This document shows, piece by piece, positions 32,265-40,640 of a stretch of DNA of 64,000 nucleotides (positions are counted from its first letter, which is position 1; each line of letters opens with the position of its first letter). The stretch is from Deltaproteobacteria bacterium (lineage in GTDB: Bacteria > Myxococcota_C > UBA6777). The notes under the pieces were generated by a model that was not told the DNA's origin, ran no database searches, and was given only the letters and a program-made list of their open reading frames with translations. The stretch lies in NCBI GenBank assembly GCA_006226375.1, contig SBHC01000005.1, positions 1 through 64,000 of the forward strand, given 5' to 3'. A program made the position numbers and the translations under genes.

Positions 32265-35200
32265 ATGTATATCACACGAATCTGGCTCGAAAATTTTAAG
32301 CGACACAAGGAGATCGAACGCGAGTTTGCTCCAGGTGTCAATGCGATCTTTGGACCCAACGGCTCCGGCAAAACCTCCATCATCGAGGCCATTGGCTTTG
32401 TCCTGTTCGATTTCTCTCCCTACACCCAAAAAGAATTAATCCGAAGAGACGCAAGAAAAACCACAGCCCGTGTTGAATTTGTAGCCCCCATCGACAACCG
32501 TGAATACATCCTTGAACGTCAGGTGATGCGCAGCGGTGGAGGTCGTTACCAGCTCTTTGACGCCGCCACCTCAGCCCTGATGTGCGAGAACAAAGACGAC
32601 GTCCAAACCCGCCTCCGCGAGCTCTTGATGCTGGATCCTGATACCAGCTTTCGCGACTTGTTCTCCAGCATCCTGGGTGTTCCGCAAGGCACCATGACGG
32701 CGGTGTTCCTCGCCAAAAGCTCCAAAGATCGCGAGAAAGTCTTTGACCCGTTGCTCCAGGTCGAGGTGTACAAGCGCGCCAAAGACGATATGCACCACAA
32801 GTTTCTCAAGCCGCTCCAAGAACAACTCAACGCCCTCCAGATGGAGATGGGACGGCTGGAAGAGAACGTAAACCGGCTCCCCAAGCTTCAGTCGGAACAC
32901 AAGCAGCTGGTGGCGTCGCTGCAGCGCAACCAGAAAGAGCACAACACCCTCAAAGAGAAAGAGCCCGCGCTCACCGCCTCACTTCAAGCCATGCGCGCTG
33001 TCGAAGAGCAATTGAAGCAGGTTGAGCAGGAACACCAACAAAGCACCCTTCAGCAACAATACCTGAAGACCCAACACGCCGAAGTCTTGGAACAGTTGGA
33101 GCAGGCACGCCAGGCGCAGGCCATTCTGGAACAAGACAAAGCCCATTACACCCAGCACCAAGAAGCTGAAGCGCAGTTGCGGCAGGTCCGAGAGAAAGAG
33201 AAAGAGTTCCGCAAGCAACAGCGGACCTTTCAACAAACACAGAACCAACACCAACGCGCCCTTCTTCAGTGGGAGTCGCTGGCCCAAAAGCGAGAAGAGC
33301 TTCAAGGACTGGCCCAAGAGTACGAAACCCTCAAGCCCAAGATGGAGGAACAAGAGAGATCCACCCAGTTGCGTGAGAAGGCATTGCAAGCCCGGTCCCA
33401 CCTGGACCGCCTGCAAGCCGAACACAAAGAGCTCCTACACAATCGTCAGAGCCTGGACCAGCGCGTGGAAGAGACCTCACGTTTGCTAGCAGAGCTGCCT
33501 CAACTCCAGTCGGCCGTTGCAGAGAAAGAGCGAATTGAGCGCGAAGGCAAGGAGATCAAAGCCCAACTCCAAACCCTGGAAGATCAGCAGAAAACCCACG
33601 AACAGTTGCTGGGCAACGTCCGCAAAGCGGAAGAAGCCATTCACCAGCGGCAACAACAGATCCAGGAGACCCGTCGTCACCTGGACAACCTCTACAAACA
33701 ATACCAACCCCAAGCGGATCGCCTCCCTCAGGAGGAAGCTCAACTCGAAAAGCTGAACAAAAAGATCGCACAGTTGGAAAGTCGTCGCGAGAGAGAACAA
33801 GTCTTTGCACAGGAAGTTTCGGGCGGTGTCTGTCCTTACTTTCAGCAGCCCTGTCGCAATGTTCCCCCCGACCAACGGCTGGACGACTTTCTCTCTGGAC
33901 AGGTCGAGCGCTGGGGCGAAGAATTGCAACGCCTCCGTCAACGACTGTCCGAAGTGGAGAGACAGCGAGACACGGCTCGCCGAGCCCACCTCAAGATGAC
34001 CGAAGAAGGCTCTCGTCACCAGGCTATGGCAGAATCCAGCGAGCGGGAACTCCGACGCCAAGAGGAAGAGCTACGACAACTTCAGCAAGAGCTACGTCGT
34101 CAGCCTGACTGCAGCGAAGCCATTGCGCGCATGTCACAACAGCGTCAGGACCTGGTAAATGCGTACAAGGAGGTGGCCCCTCTCGCCAAGAAAGCCCAGG
34201 AGTTGGAGCCCAAGCAGGAGATCTACCTCGATCTGCTCAAGCAAAAAGACCAAAGCGACCAACACCTCAAACAAAACCAAAACCTCCAGGATAGCTTTCA
34301 AGAAGAAGCCGCACAGCTTGAGCCACTGACCCAAACCCTCAAGAAGCTGGAAGCAGACTGCGAACGTGGACGCCTCTGCGCCAACCTGCTCAAAGACCAA
34401 CCCAAGGTAGAAAACGATTGCACCACCCAAGAGGCACAGGTCAAGCAACTCGCCCAAAGCCTCACAGAACAAGAGCAAACGCTCCAAGAGTTCGGCGACG
34501 TCGAACAAGAACTCAGCAACTTGCAAAAGCAACTGGACGCCACCAAAGAAGCCTACCAACGCTACCTCGCCCACCAAAAGACGGCATCACAGCTAAGCGC
34601 GAGAGAGCAACGCCTGAAGGACACCGAACAACAGCAAACCGAGACCCAGGCCAAGCTGAAGTCTCTCACGGAAGAGTTGGCAAGCCTACGCGAGACGTTC
34701 CAACCGGACGAGTACCTTCGCCTCCAAAACGAAGAGCGCAACCTGTTCGGTCGGTTGAAAGAGTTGGAGCGCGACATGGCCCACCAAAACGAGCGAAAGC
34801 AACAACTCGACGACGAGATCCAGACCTTAACCAAGGCCAACCAAACCCTCGCTGAGAAGCTGGAGCGTAAAAAAAAGCTGGAGCGTATCGAGCAATGCAG
34901 TCAGTTCATCCGAGGCATCTACGACCGAGCCAAACCCGAGATTACCCGCCTGTTGATTGAGTCCATCTCGGAAGAAGCAGGCCGGATGTTCTCGCAGCTG
35001 ATGAACAACCACAGGATGCATTTGCAGTGGAAAGCGGACGAGAAGGACCGCTACGCCCTGTTTGTAGAGGAAGAAGGTATCTCCCGCAGCTTCCCCAACC
35101 TCTCCGGTGGAGAGCAGATGGCGGCCGCTCTTGCCCTGAGGATGGCCCTGATCAAAGAGTTGTCGAGCGTTCGGGTCGCCTTCCTTGATGAGCCTACAGC

Positions 35201-35333
35201 CCACATGGACGAAGATCGTCGTCGCAACCTCGCGTCACAGATCTCGGAGATAAAGGGGTTTCAGCAGCTCTTTGTGATCAGTCACGACGACACCTTCGAC
35301 AGCCAAACCCACCACACCGTTCGTGTTCCCTAG
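32265..35333 (+). CDS. Rad50/SbcC-like SMC-family ATPase with variant hook
   Basis: 1022 aa. Walker A GPNGSGKT (30-37); long coiled coils about 170-515 and 535-880; a hook region CPYFQQPC (Cys523, Cys530) at the apex where Rad50 has CxxC; ABC signature LSGGEQMAAALALRMAL and Walker B FLDEPTAHMDEDRR near the C-terminus, then a His switch (VISHDD). It would tether and process DNA ends. The six-residue hook spacing differs from the canonical two. It is the first gene of a four-gene operon with NurA, a HAS-barrel-like protein and HerA; no Mre11/SbcD gene is present. Start supported by AAGG four bases upstream of the ATG. Confidence 0.9.
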   Translation: MYITRIWLENFKRHKEIEREFAPGVNAIFGPNGSGKTSIIEAIGFVLFDFSPYTQKELIRRDARKTTARVEFVAPIDNREYILERQVMRSGGGRYQLFDAATSALMCENKDDVQTRLRELLMLDPDTSFRDLFSSILGVPQGTMTAVFLAKSSKDREKVFDPLLQVEVYKRAKDDMHHKFLKPLQEQLNALQMEMGRLEENVNRLPKLQSEHKQLVASLQRNQKEHNTLKEKEPALTASLQAMRAVEEQLKQVEQEHQQSTLQQQYLKTQHAEVLEQLEQARQAQAILEQDKAHYTQHQEAEAQLRQVREKEKEFRKQQRTFQQTQNQHQRALLQWESLAQKREELQGLAQEYETLKPKMEEQERSTQLREKALQARSHLDRLQAEHKELLHNRQSLDQRVEETSRLLAELPQLQSAVAEKERIEREGKEIKAQLQTLEDQQKTHEQLLGNVRKAEEAIHQRQQQIQETRRHLDNLYKQYQPQADRLPQEEAQLEKLNKKIAQLESRREREQVFAQEVSGGVCPYFQQPCRNVPPDQRLDDFLSGQVERWGEELQRLRQRLSEVERQRDTARRAHLKMTEEGSRHQAMAESSERELRRQEEELRQLQQELRRQPDCSEAIARMSQQRQDLVNAYKEVAPLAKKAQELEPKQEIYLDLLKQKDQSDQHLKQNQNLQDSFQEEAAQLEPLTQTLKKLEADCERGRLCANLLKDQPKVENDCTTQEAQVKQLAQSLTEQEQTLQEFGDVEQELSNLQKQLDATKEAYQRYLAHQKTASQLSAREQRLKDTEQQQTETQAKLKSLTEELASLRETFQPDEYLRLQNEERNLFGRLKELERDMAHQNERKQQLDDEIQTLTKANQTLAEKLERKKKLERIEQCSQFIRGIYDRAKPEITRLLIESISEEAGRMFSQLMNNHRMHLQWKADEKDRYALFVEEEGISRSFPNLSGGEQMAAALALRMALIKELSSVRVAFLDEPTAHMDEDRRRNLASQISEIKGFQQLFVISHDDTFDSQTHHTVRVP

Positions 35334-35350
35334 CCAGACAGAGAAGCCCC

Positions 35351-36565
35351 ATGTTGGATCCCCGTCATGTTCTGCAAGCCCTGGAAACCAAACGCGAGGA
35401 GTTTGCGTCGTTTCAACGCCGCACCCTACGAGAACAGGCCGAAACCCAAGAGCAGCTCGAACATATCGGCCGCTCCACCTTAACAGAGGTGCTTCTCCGG
35501 CTAAGCCATGAGCCCTGGCCTGGGGCTCGCCCCACCCAAGAGTTGGATCACTACGGAAGCTTGACCGTTCCGTTTGAAGCGACCTTTGCACACCACCAAG
35601 AGTCACGAGCCTGGGCCAAAGACAAGCTCCTGCATCGCACCACGTTTGCCGTAGACGGCTCCCAATTGATGCCCAACAAAGAGCTGTCTGTTCCTGTCGC
35701 GGTGGTTCAAATTGGCTGGTTCCTCAACCCCCATCAAGCCGGTCAGCCCTTTGAAAAGCAAGTCCGTACACAGGTGCTTGGGCCTGAAGAGTTGCTGTCC
35801 TCGGGAAGCGAGGAGAAGCTCTTTCACGACCAACACATCAGCCTTCGACGGTACGAGATGGAGGCCCAACGACTGCAAGAGTTTTGCACCCTCCACGCCG
35901 AGCAAACGCCCCCACCCATGGGGCTGTTTGATGGCTCCCTGTTAATCTCTTTTGCCGAAGTCCTCAAGGATTTCCATCGCCACGCCTATCTCCAAGCGGC
36001 GCTCTCCCTGTTGAAGACCTCCCAAGAGACAAAGATACCGGTGCTTGGGTATGTTGACACCTCTGTCGCTCGTGATGTGCTGCGGATGATGGCCTTGTTT
36101 TTGGGGCAAGAGCCTTCCTCCAGCTACGAAGGTTTGCGCGACAGTGACATGCTCGCTTCGTTGCTTCCCCGCTGGGGCGATCGAACCATCGCCTTTGCCC
36201 TTGCGCGGCCTGGGATTTTGCGAGAGTATGGGGAGATGAGCGAGGGGCTTGGGTTCTGCTATCTGCGAACGTCGATGGATCGTCCTCCCGTCCGAGTGGA
36301 GTTTCCCTTGTGGCTTGTGGACGATGGCATCCTTGACGACGTCCTGAACCTGCTACGAGCCGAAGCGATCGTAGGAAACGGCTACCCCTACGCGCTGGAA
36401 ACGGCCGACCAGGCGGCCTGGTTTGCTCCCCAAGATCGGTCACGGTTTGCCAACCTTCTGCGGCGCTTTCTCGACCAACAAGACATGCCGCTGCAAAGCT
36501 CCAACAAATTGCAAAGCAAACAACGTCGCCGCGGAGCCCAAACATCGCCAGGTCCGGGACGATAG
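35351..36565 (+). CDS. nurA: NurA-domain nuclease
   Basis: 404 aa, starting 17 bp after the Rad50-like gene. The NurA signature FAVDGSQLMPNKE lies near residue 98 (the Asp is a catalytic metal ligand in the family), and LFDGSLLISFAE near 198 and PVLGYVDTS near 233 supply further acidic positions. A helical N-terminal extension (1-75) precedes it. NurA is a 5'-3' nuclease that works with the HerA hexamer in end resection, best known from archaea and a few bacteria. The last 20 residues are basic and probably disordered. The ribosome site (AGAAG) is weak, so translation may be coupled to the upstream gene. Confidence 0.85.
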   Translation: MLDPRHVLQALETKREEFASFQRRTLREQAETQEQLEHIGRSTLTEVLLRLSHEPWPGARPTQELDHYGSLTVPFEATFAHHQESRAWAKDKLLHRTTFAVDGSQLMPNKELSVPVAVVQIGWFLNPHQAGQPFEKQVRTQVLGPEELLSSGSEEKLFHDQHISLRRYEMEAQRLQEFCTLHAEQTPPPMGLFDGSLLISFAEVLKDFHRHAYLQAALSLLKTSQETKIPVLGYVDTSVARDVLRMMALFLGQEPSSSYEGLRDSDMLASLLPRWGDRTIAFALARPGILREYGEMSEGLGFCYLRTSMDRPPVRVEFPLWLVDDGILDDVLNLLRAEAIVGNGYPYALETADQAAWFAPQDRSRFANLLRRFLDQQDMPLQSSNKLQSKQRRRGAQTSPGPGR

Positions 36566-36636
36566 CAAGACCGCTTTCATGCAAACGTAGACCACAAAGA
36601 GACCAGAACGAGCAGAATGAAACGTAGAGAGGAACC

Positions 36637-37236
36637 ATGACCCCACTGGGAAAAATACTGAGCTCCGAGTCGCATTTGCTCTACCACGTTCGGGTGTATG
36701 ATCCGAGTGAGTGTGCGGATCCGCCCTCCCCTTCGGACTATGCGTTTGGTCGCTTTGTGCTCCTTCAAGCCCCTGACCACGACGAACCTGCAGTGGGCGT
36801 GGTGGCCAACAGCCGCTTGCTCAACCCCGAAGCCGGACAGTTTGGACCTCGCCTCACCATTCCCCACTCAGACAACGCGGTGTTTGCCCCAGACTACCTC
36901 AACGAAGTGGGCGTTCTCATCAGCGTGCTGTTGCTAGGTCGTCTCACCCATGAAGGCGGCAACCACAACATCCCAACGCAGGTGATGCCCGTTGGCGCAG
37001 AGGTTCGGACGCTCAGTGACGATGAGCTGCAGCGGTTTCACCGCAACGCCGAAGAGCGCTTCCAGATGCGATACTACCCCATTGTGATGGAGAGCCGCTT
37101 GCCTTTTGCGTCGGGTCTTCTTCAGCAGATCTGCGCTCAACTGGAGCCTCAATGCAACCCGGAGGAGCAGCGGATGTTACGGGTCCTTCAGAAGAACCTG
37201 GCCTGGCAATCCACCGTGGGACAGATGCGCAACTAA
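36637..37236 (+). CDS. HAS-barrel-like small protein of the HerA-NurA operon
   Basis: 199 aa with a good ribosome site (AGAGGA). No family recognised with certainty. The N-terminal 125 residues resemble the HAS-barrel at the start of the neighbouring HerA: GRFVLLQ... followed by VGVVANSRLLNP here parallels GEFVHYYPL...YGKIVSRSL there, and LLLGRL...NIPTQVMPVGAEVRTLSDDEL parallels QMLGSW...CFVNPRITPDPGDPVYLTPDLEL. Residues 130-199 are helical. It is thus probably a free HAS-barrel adaptor that docks on HerA or NurA. The likeness is read by eye, not from a profile search. Confidence 0.65.
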   Translation: MTPLGKILSSESHLLYHVRVYDPSECADPPSPSDYAFGRFVLLQAPDHDEPAVGVVANSRLLNPEAGQFGPRLTIPHSDNAVFAPDYLNEVGVLISVLLLGRLTHEGGNHNIPTQVMPVGAEVRTLSDDELQRFHRNAEERFQMRYYPIVMESRLPFASGLLQQICAQLEPQCNPEEQRMLRVLQKNLAWQSTVGQMRN

Positions 37237-37287
37237 ACAAGCCAACCACGTAACGAGAAAGCAGCTCTCTGGAGCAAAGGAACCATC

Positions 37288-38988
37288 ATGAGCCTTTGGG
37301 ATCAAGAAACACCTGTCGATTACGATGCGCTGGCGGAAGAAGCGGTTGGCGTGGTCAAAGGACCCGGCGAAGACAACGGTCGCTACGTGATGATCACAAG
37401 CGACAACCAGAACACCAAGGTGGGTGAGTTTGTCCACTATTACCCTCTTCGCAACCGCGATGAGTCGCCCATCTACGGAAAGATCGTCTCACGCTCCCTG
37501 GCCCGTGCTTACCCCGCGGGATTGCTCGCCGACCCAGGAGTGAGCCTGAACCAGCTGGCGTTTGCGCTAGGCGCCGACGAAGACGGACACGAACTCTACG
37601 AAGTCGAAGTTCAGATGCTGGGTAGCTGGAACAACACCATGAATTGTTTTGTGAACCCACGCATCACACCCGACCCCGGCGACCCTGTGTATCTGACGCC
37701 CGACCTGGAGTTAAGCAGCGTTCTCTCTCCCTGCGGTCAGGGGCAGCTTGGCTCGGCTCACCTCGGATGGTTGCTCACCCGAGAGAGCGGACGCGTCAAT
37801 GTGGTCCTCCGCGTTCGTGAGATGGTCAGCACACACCTCGCCATTCTTGCGGGAACCGGCTCGGGGAAGAGCTACACCGCCGCTGTCTTGATTGAGGAGT
37901 TGCTCAAACCTTACAACAGGGCTGCGGTCCTTATCGCGGATCCACACGGCGAATACAGCACGTTGCAAGAGATGCACGAGAACGTCGACTTTCACACAGA
38001 AAGCTACCGTCCCAACGTGGTGATCAAGCCACCCGATAAGATCCGGGTCCGACTCTCTAGCCTGCGCCAAAGTGACCTGCGCTACCTTCTCCCCCAACTG
38101 ACCGAGAAACAGGCTCACTTCTTAACCGAAGCGTACAGAATGGTCGCGGGCTCCAAGCAAGGCGATGGAGAATCCCGGTCCTGGGGACTCTCCGACTTAA
38201 AGCAAGCCCTCTACTCGTTTGCTCCCGATGGGCAGGGAGAGAACGCCTCCACCATCAACGCCTTGATGTGGAAGATCGACATGCGCTTTGGTCGCTCCAA
38301 AGGCATCTTCAACGACTCCGAACACATCCCACTCACCGACTTGTTTGCACCCGGTCAATGCACCGTCTTGCAGCTCTCGGAGATCGACACGGAAGACCAA
38401 CAGATTATCCTCTCGACGATCCTTCGTCGGGCGTTTTACTCCCGCGTCAACGCGATCAAGGGCAACCCACAGAGTCGGCAGGAAGCCCTCGACTTTCCCG
38501 TCTTTGTGTTGGTGGAAGAAGCACACCGGTTTGCTCCGGCTGGAGGCCATGCCATCACCACCAACATCCTCAAGACCATCTTGTCCGAGGGGCGAAAGTT
38601 TGGTCTCGGCATTGGTGTGATTAGCCAACGACCAGGAAAGCTCGATGCAGACGTCCTTTCCCAGTGCATGACCCAGTTGTTTATGCGGATTGTAAACCCC
38701 ATCGACCAACGCAGCATCGCCGAAAGCGTCGAAAGCGCAGGCCGCGACCTGTTGCAAGAACTCCCCGCTCTTACGAGAGGACAGGTCATTGTCGCAGGCA
38801 ACGCCATTCACACACCGGTGCTCTGCAAGGTGCGACCACGAATCACACGTCATGGCGGCGAAACCCTCGACGCACCGAACGAATGGATGACTCACTTCTC
38901 CCATCAGAAGCGCGAGTCACGAAAGCTGCAGCAAGGACCCGTCGCCGACAGGCCCAAGCCCAAACGTCGCAAAGGTCGAGTGGTGTAG
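37288..38988 (+). CDS. herA: HerA-family hexameric DNA translocase
   Basis: 566 aa. An N-terminal HAS-barrel (about 20-155), then a RecA/FtsK-type ATPase: Walker A LAGTGSGKSYTAA (about 188-200), ADPHGEYSTLQ, Walker B FPVFVLVEEAHRFAP (about 405), sensor and arginine-finger region QRPGKLDADVLSQCMTQLFMR, and a C-terminal VRPRITRHGG brace with a basic tail. The family forms a hexamer that drives DNA into NurA. The ribosome site AAAGGA lies six bases before the ATG. It is the last gene of the Rad50-NurA-HAS-HerA operon (gaps of 17, 71 and 51 bp). Confidence 0.92.
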   Translation: MSLWDQETPVDYDALAEEAVGVVKGPGEDNGRYVMITSDNQNTKVGEFVHYYPLRNRDESPIYGKIVSRSLARAYPAGLLADPGVSLNQLAFALGADEDGHELYEVEVQMLGSWNNTMNCFVNPRITPDPGDPVYLTPDLELSSVLSPCGQGQLGSAHLGWLLTRESGRVNVVLRVREMVSTHLAILAGTGSGKSYTAAVLIEELLKPYNRAAVLIADPHGEYSTLQEMHENVDFHTESYRPNVVIKPPDKIRVRLSSLRQSDLRYLLPQLTEKQAHFLTEAYRMVAGSKQGDGESRSWGLSDLKQALYSFAPDGQGENASTINALMWKIDMRFGRSKGIFNDSEHIPLTDLFAPGQCTVLQLSEIDTEDQQIILSTILRRAFYSRVNAIKGNPQSRQEALDFPVFVLVEEAHRFAPAGGHAITTNILKTILSEGRKFGLGIGVISQRPGKLDADVLSQCMTQLFMRIVNPIDQRSIAESVESAGRDLLQELPALTRGQVIVAGNAIHTPVLCKVRPRITRHGGETLDAPNEWMTHFSHQKRESRKLQQGPVADRPKPKRRKGRVV

Positions 38989-39027
38989 AAGTTGTAGAGA
39001 GGACACAAGGGGAGAGACAGCGGAAGG

Positions 39028-40350
39028 TTAGCTGTGGTTTTGTCCGAGGTATTCGCCGGCAACGTGGGCCAGGTAGCTGATGATGCTCACTTCGCCTTGG
39101 GTGAACGGCCGCATCCCCGGAGGGTTAAAGAGAACCACTGCGCCGTACACACGGCTCTCATGTTGAACCGGAACACACAACAAAGAGCTGATGGCCAAGC
39201 CCGCGCTGCTCAAGATGTCTTGTGCGTAGCGCGGCTCGTGGGAGACGTCTGCCACGTTCTGGCTGACACCCTGCTGCGCACAGTATCCAATAATCCCCTG
39301 ACCGATGGGGACACGAAGATTGCGAATCACATCAGCGTTGGGTCCCATCACAGACTCAAACCACAGCACCTGCTCAGGGCTGTTAATGTCGGTGAGCAGC
39401 ACAGCTCCACCCAAAGCAGTGACATCGGATTTGGCCAGTTCCATGACAAAGTCCATGGCTTCGGAGCGGTCTTCGTAGTCGTAGATCTCCATGGCTCGCA
39501 TAAAGACACCAGCCAGCGTCTCAGTGGTCATACCTGGTTTGTACTGACCTTCTGAGCCTGTGAGAGCACGGATCGACAGGGTGTTCTGACCGGGAGGCTT
39601 TGCGCTGGCTTCGCTCTCTTCAATCCGGATGGGTTCGGGTGATGCGCTCGGAAGATCGGCACGTGAGTCGGGAACCGCCTGGGTTTCCATGATGGTATGA
39701 TCCACAGGAGCCGTGCCCGACGGATCAAACACAGGAGCCGTGCCCGACGGATCAAACACAGTGGCCTCTCCAACCTCCAGGTCCCCGCTGGGGCTTGAAG
39801 GCATCGACATCGCCTGGGTTGCTGCCATGGCTTCGCTTTCAGCCTGTTGAGCAGCCGCTGCTTTGGCTTTGGCCATGGCCTCTTCCACAGCAAACGTGGG
39901 GATGTAGAGTTCGGTGCGTCCCAAGTTTTCGTTGGTGCTGACTTCGACCTCAGGGATCGCCTGGATCTCGCCGTGTGCAGGAACATCGGCCGTAGGCGGG
40001 ACACTGCTGGGTGCCTCCAACTCACGGGTTTCAGGCTGGTCTGGAATCGCCACCAGATCTTCGGTGGGCTGGCTGGCCACAGGGGCTGTCTCAACCTCTG
40101 CAGGTTCGGGCTCTGCTGGTGCGGCGTTCGGGTCATGCTCTGCAATCACGATGGTGCGGTCTGTTGCAGGATCGGTCACTCGCAAGCAATCGGGGTCTGA
40201 GAAGTCACAGACCATTGCGCTCATGTCAATGGAATCGTTGATCTCGTCCAAGCCGCTCCGCAACGCCGACAAGCTATCCCGAGCCTCCACCACAACCACC
40301 AGGATTTGGGTGGGATCATCTTTCTTTGGAATACGTACATCAAATTGCAT
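39028..40350 (-). CDS. GAF-domain protein with long acidic Pro/Ala linker
   Basis: 440 aa from the ATG at 40348-40350 (GGAG eight bases upstream); the frame extends 16 codons further without support. The N-terminal 60 residues form a small alpha/beta unit (MQFDVRIPKKDDPTQILVVV). A linker rich in P, A, E and T (about 65-270) contains a perfect duplicated DPSGTAPVF segment. The C-terminal GAF domain (about 285-440) has VMGPNADVIRNLRVPIGQGIIGYCAQQG and SSLLCVPVQHESRVYGAVVLFNP. There is no output domain, so it may be a cytoplasmic sensor acting by protein contact. It converges on herA (39-bp gap). Confidence 0.82.
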   Translation of the reverse strand: MQFDVRIPKKDDPTQILVVVVEARDSLSALRSGLDEINDSIDMSAMVCDFSDPDCLRVTDPATDRTIVIAEHDPNAAPAEPEPAEVETAPVASQPTEDLVAIPDQPETRELEAPSSVPPTADVPAHGEIQAIPEVEVSTNENLGRTELYIPTFAVEEAMAKAKAAAAQQAESEAMAATQAMSMPSSPSGDLEVGEATVFDPSGTAPVFDPSGTAPVDHTIMETQAVPDSRADLPSASPEPIRIEESEASAKPPGQNTLSIRALTGSEGQYKPGMTTETLAGVFMRAMEIYDYEDRSEAMDFVMELAKSDVTALGGAVLLTDINSPEQVLWFESVMGPNADVIRNLRVPIGQGIIGYCAQQGVSQNVADVSHEPRYAQDILSSAGLAISSLLCVPVQHESRVYGAVVLFNPPGMRPFTQGEVSIISYLAHVAGEYLGQNHS

Positions 40351-40640
40351 CAAACCGACTCCATGTCGCGAAATAGACAAGAACACACGAGCTTGCAAGG
40401 ATGGTGTAACCTGTATAGTATAGCAACGTCAGAATAGCGCAAGTCTTGACTCTGAACGTCGGATATTTGGGGGCAGGCTGGTAAAAAGCAAAAGACCTTA
40501 CTCCTCTTGCGCTGGCTCTTCGCTTCCCACGTGACAACCAGCGTGGAATGCCACCAGAGAGAGACATGGCTCTAACACTCCTGTACAACACCAAGCTCAC
40601 ATTCCATGATTCCTCCAAGTTACCAATGACAACTCTCTGA

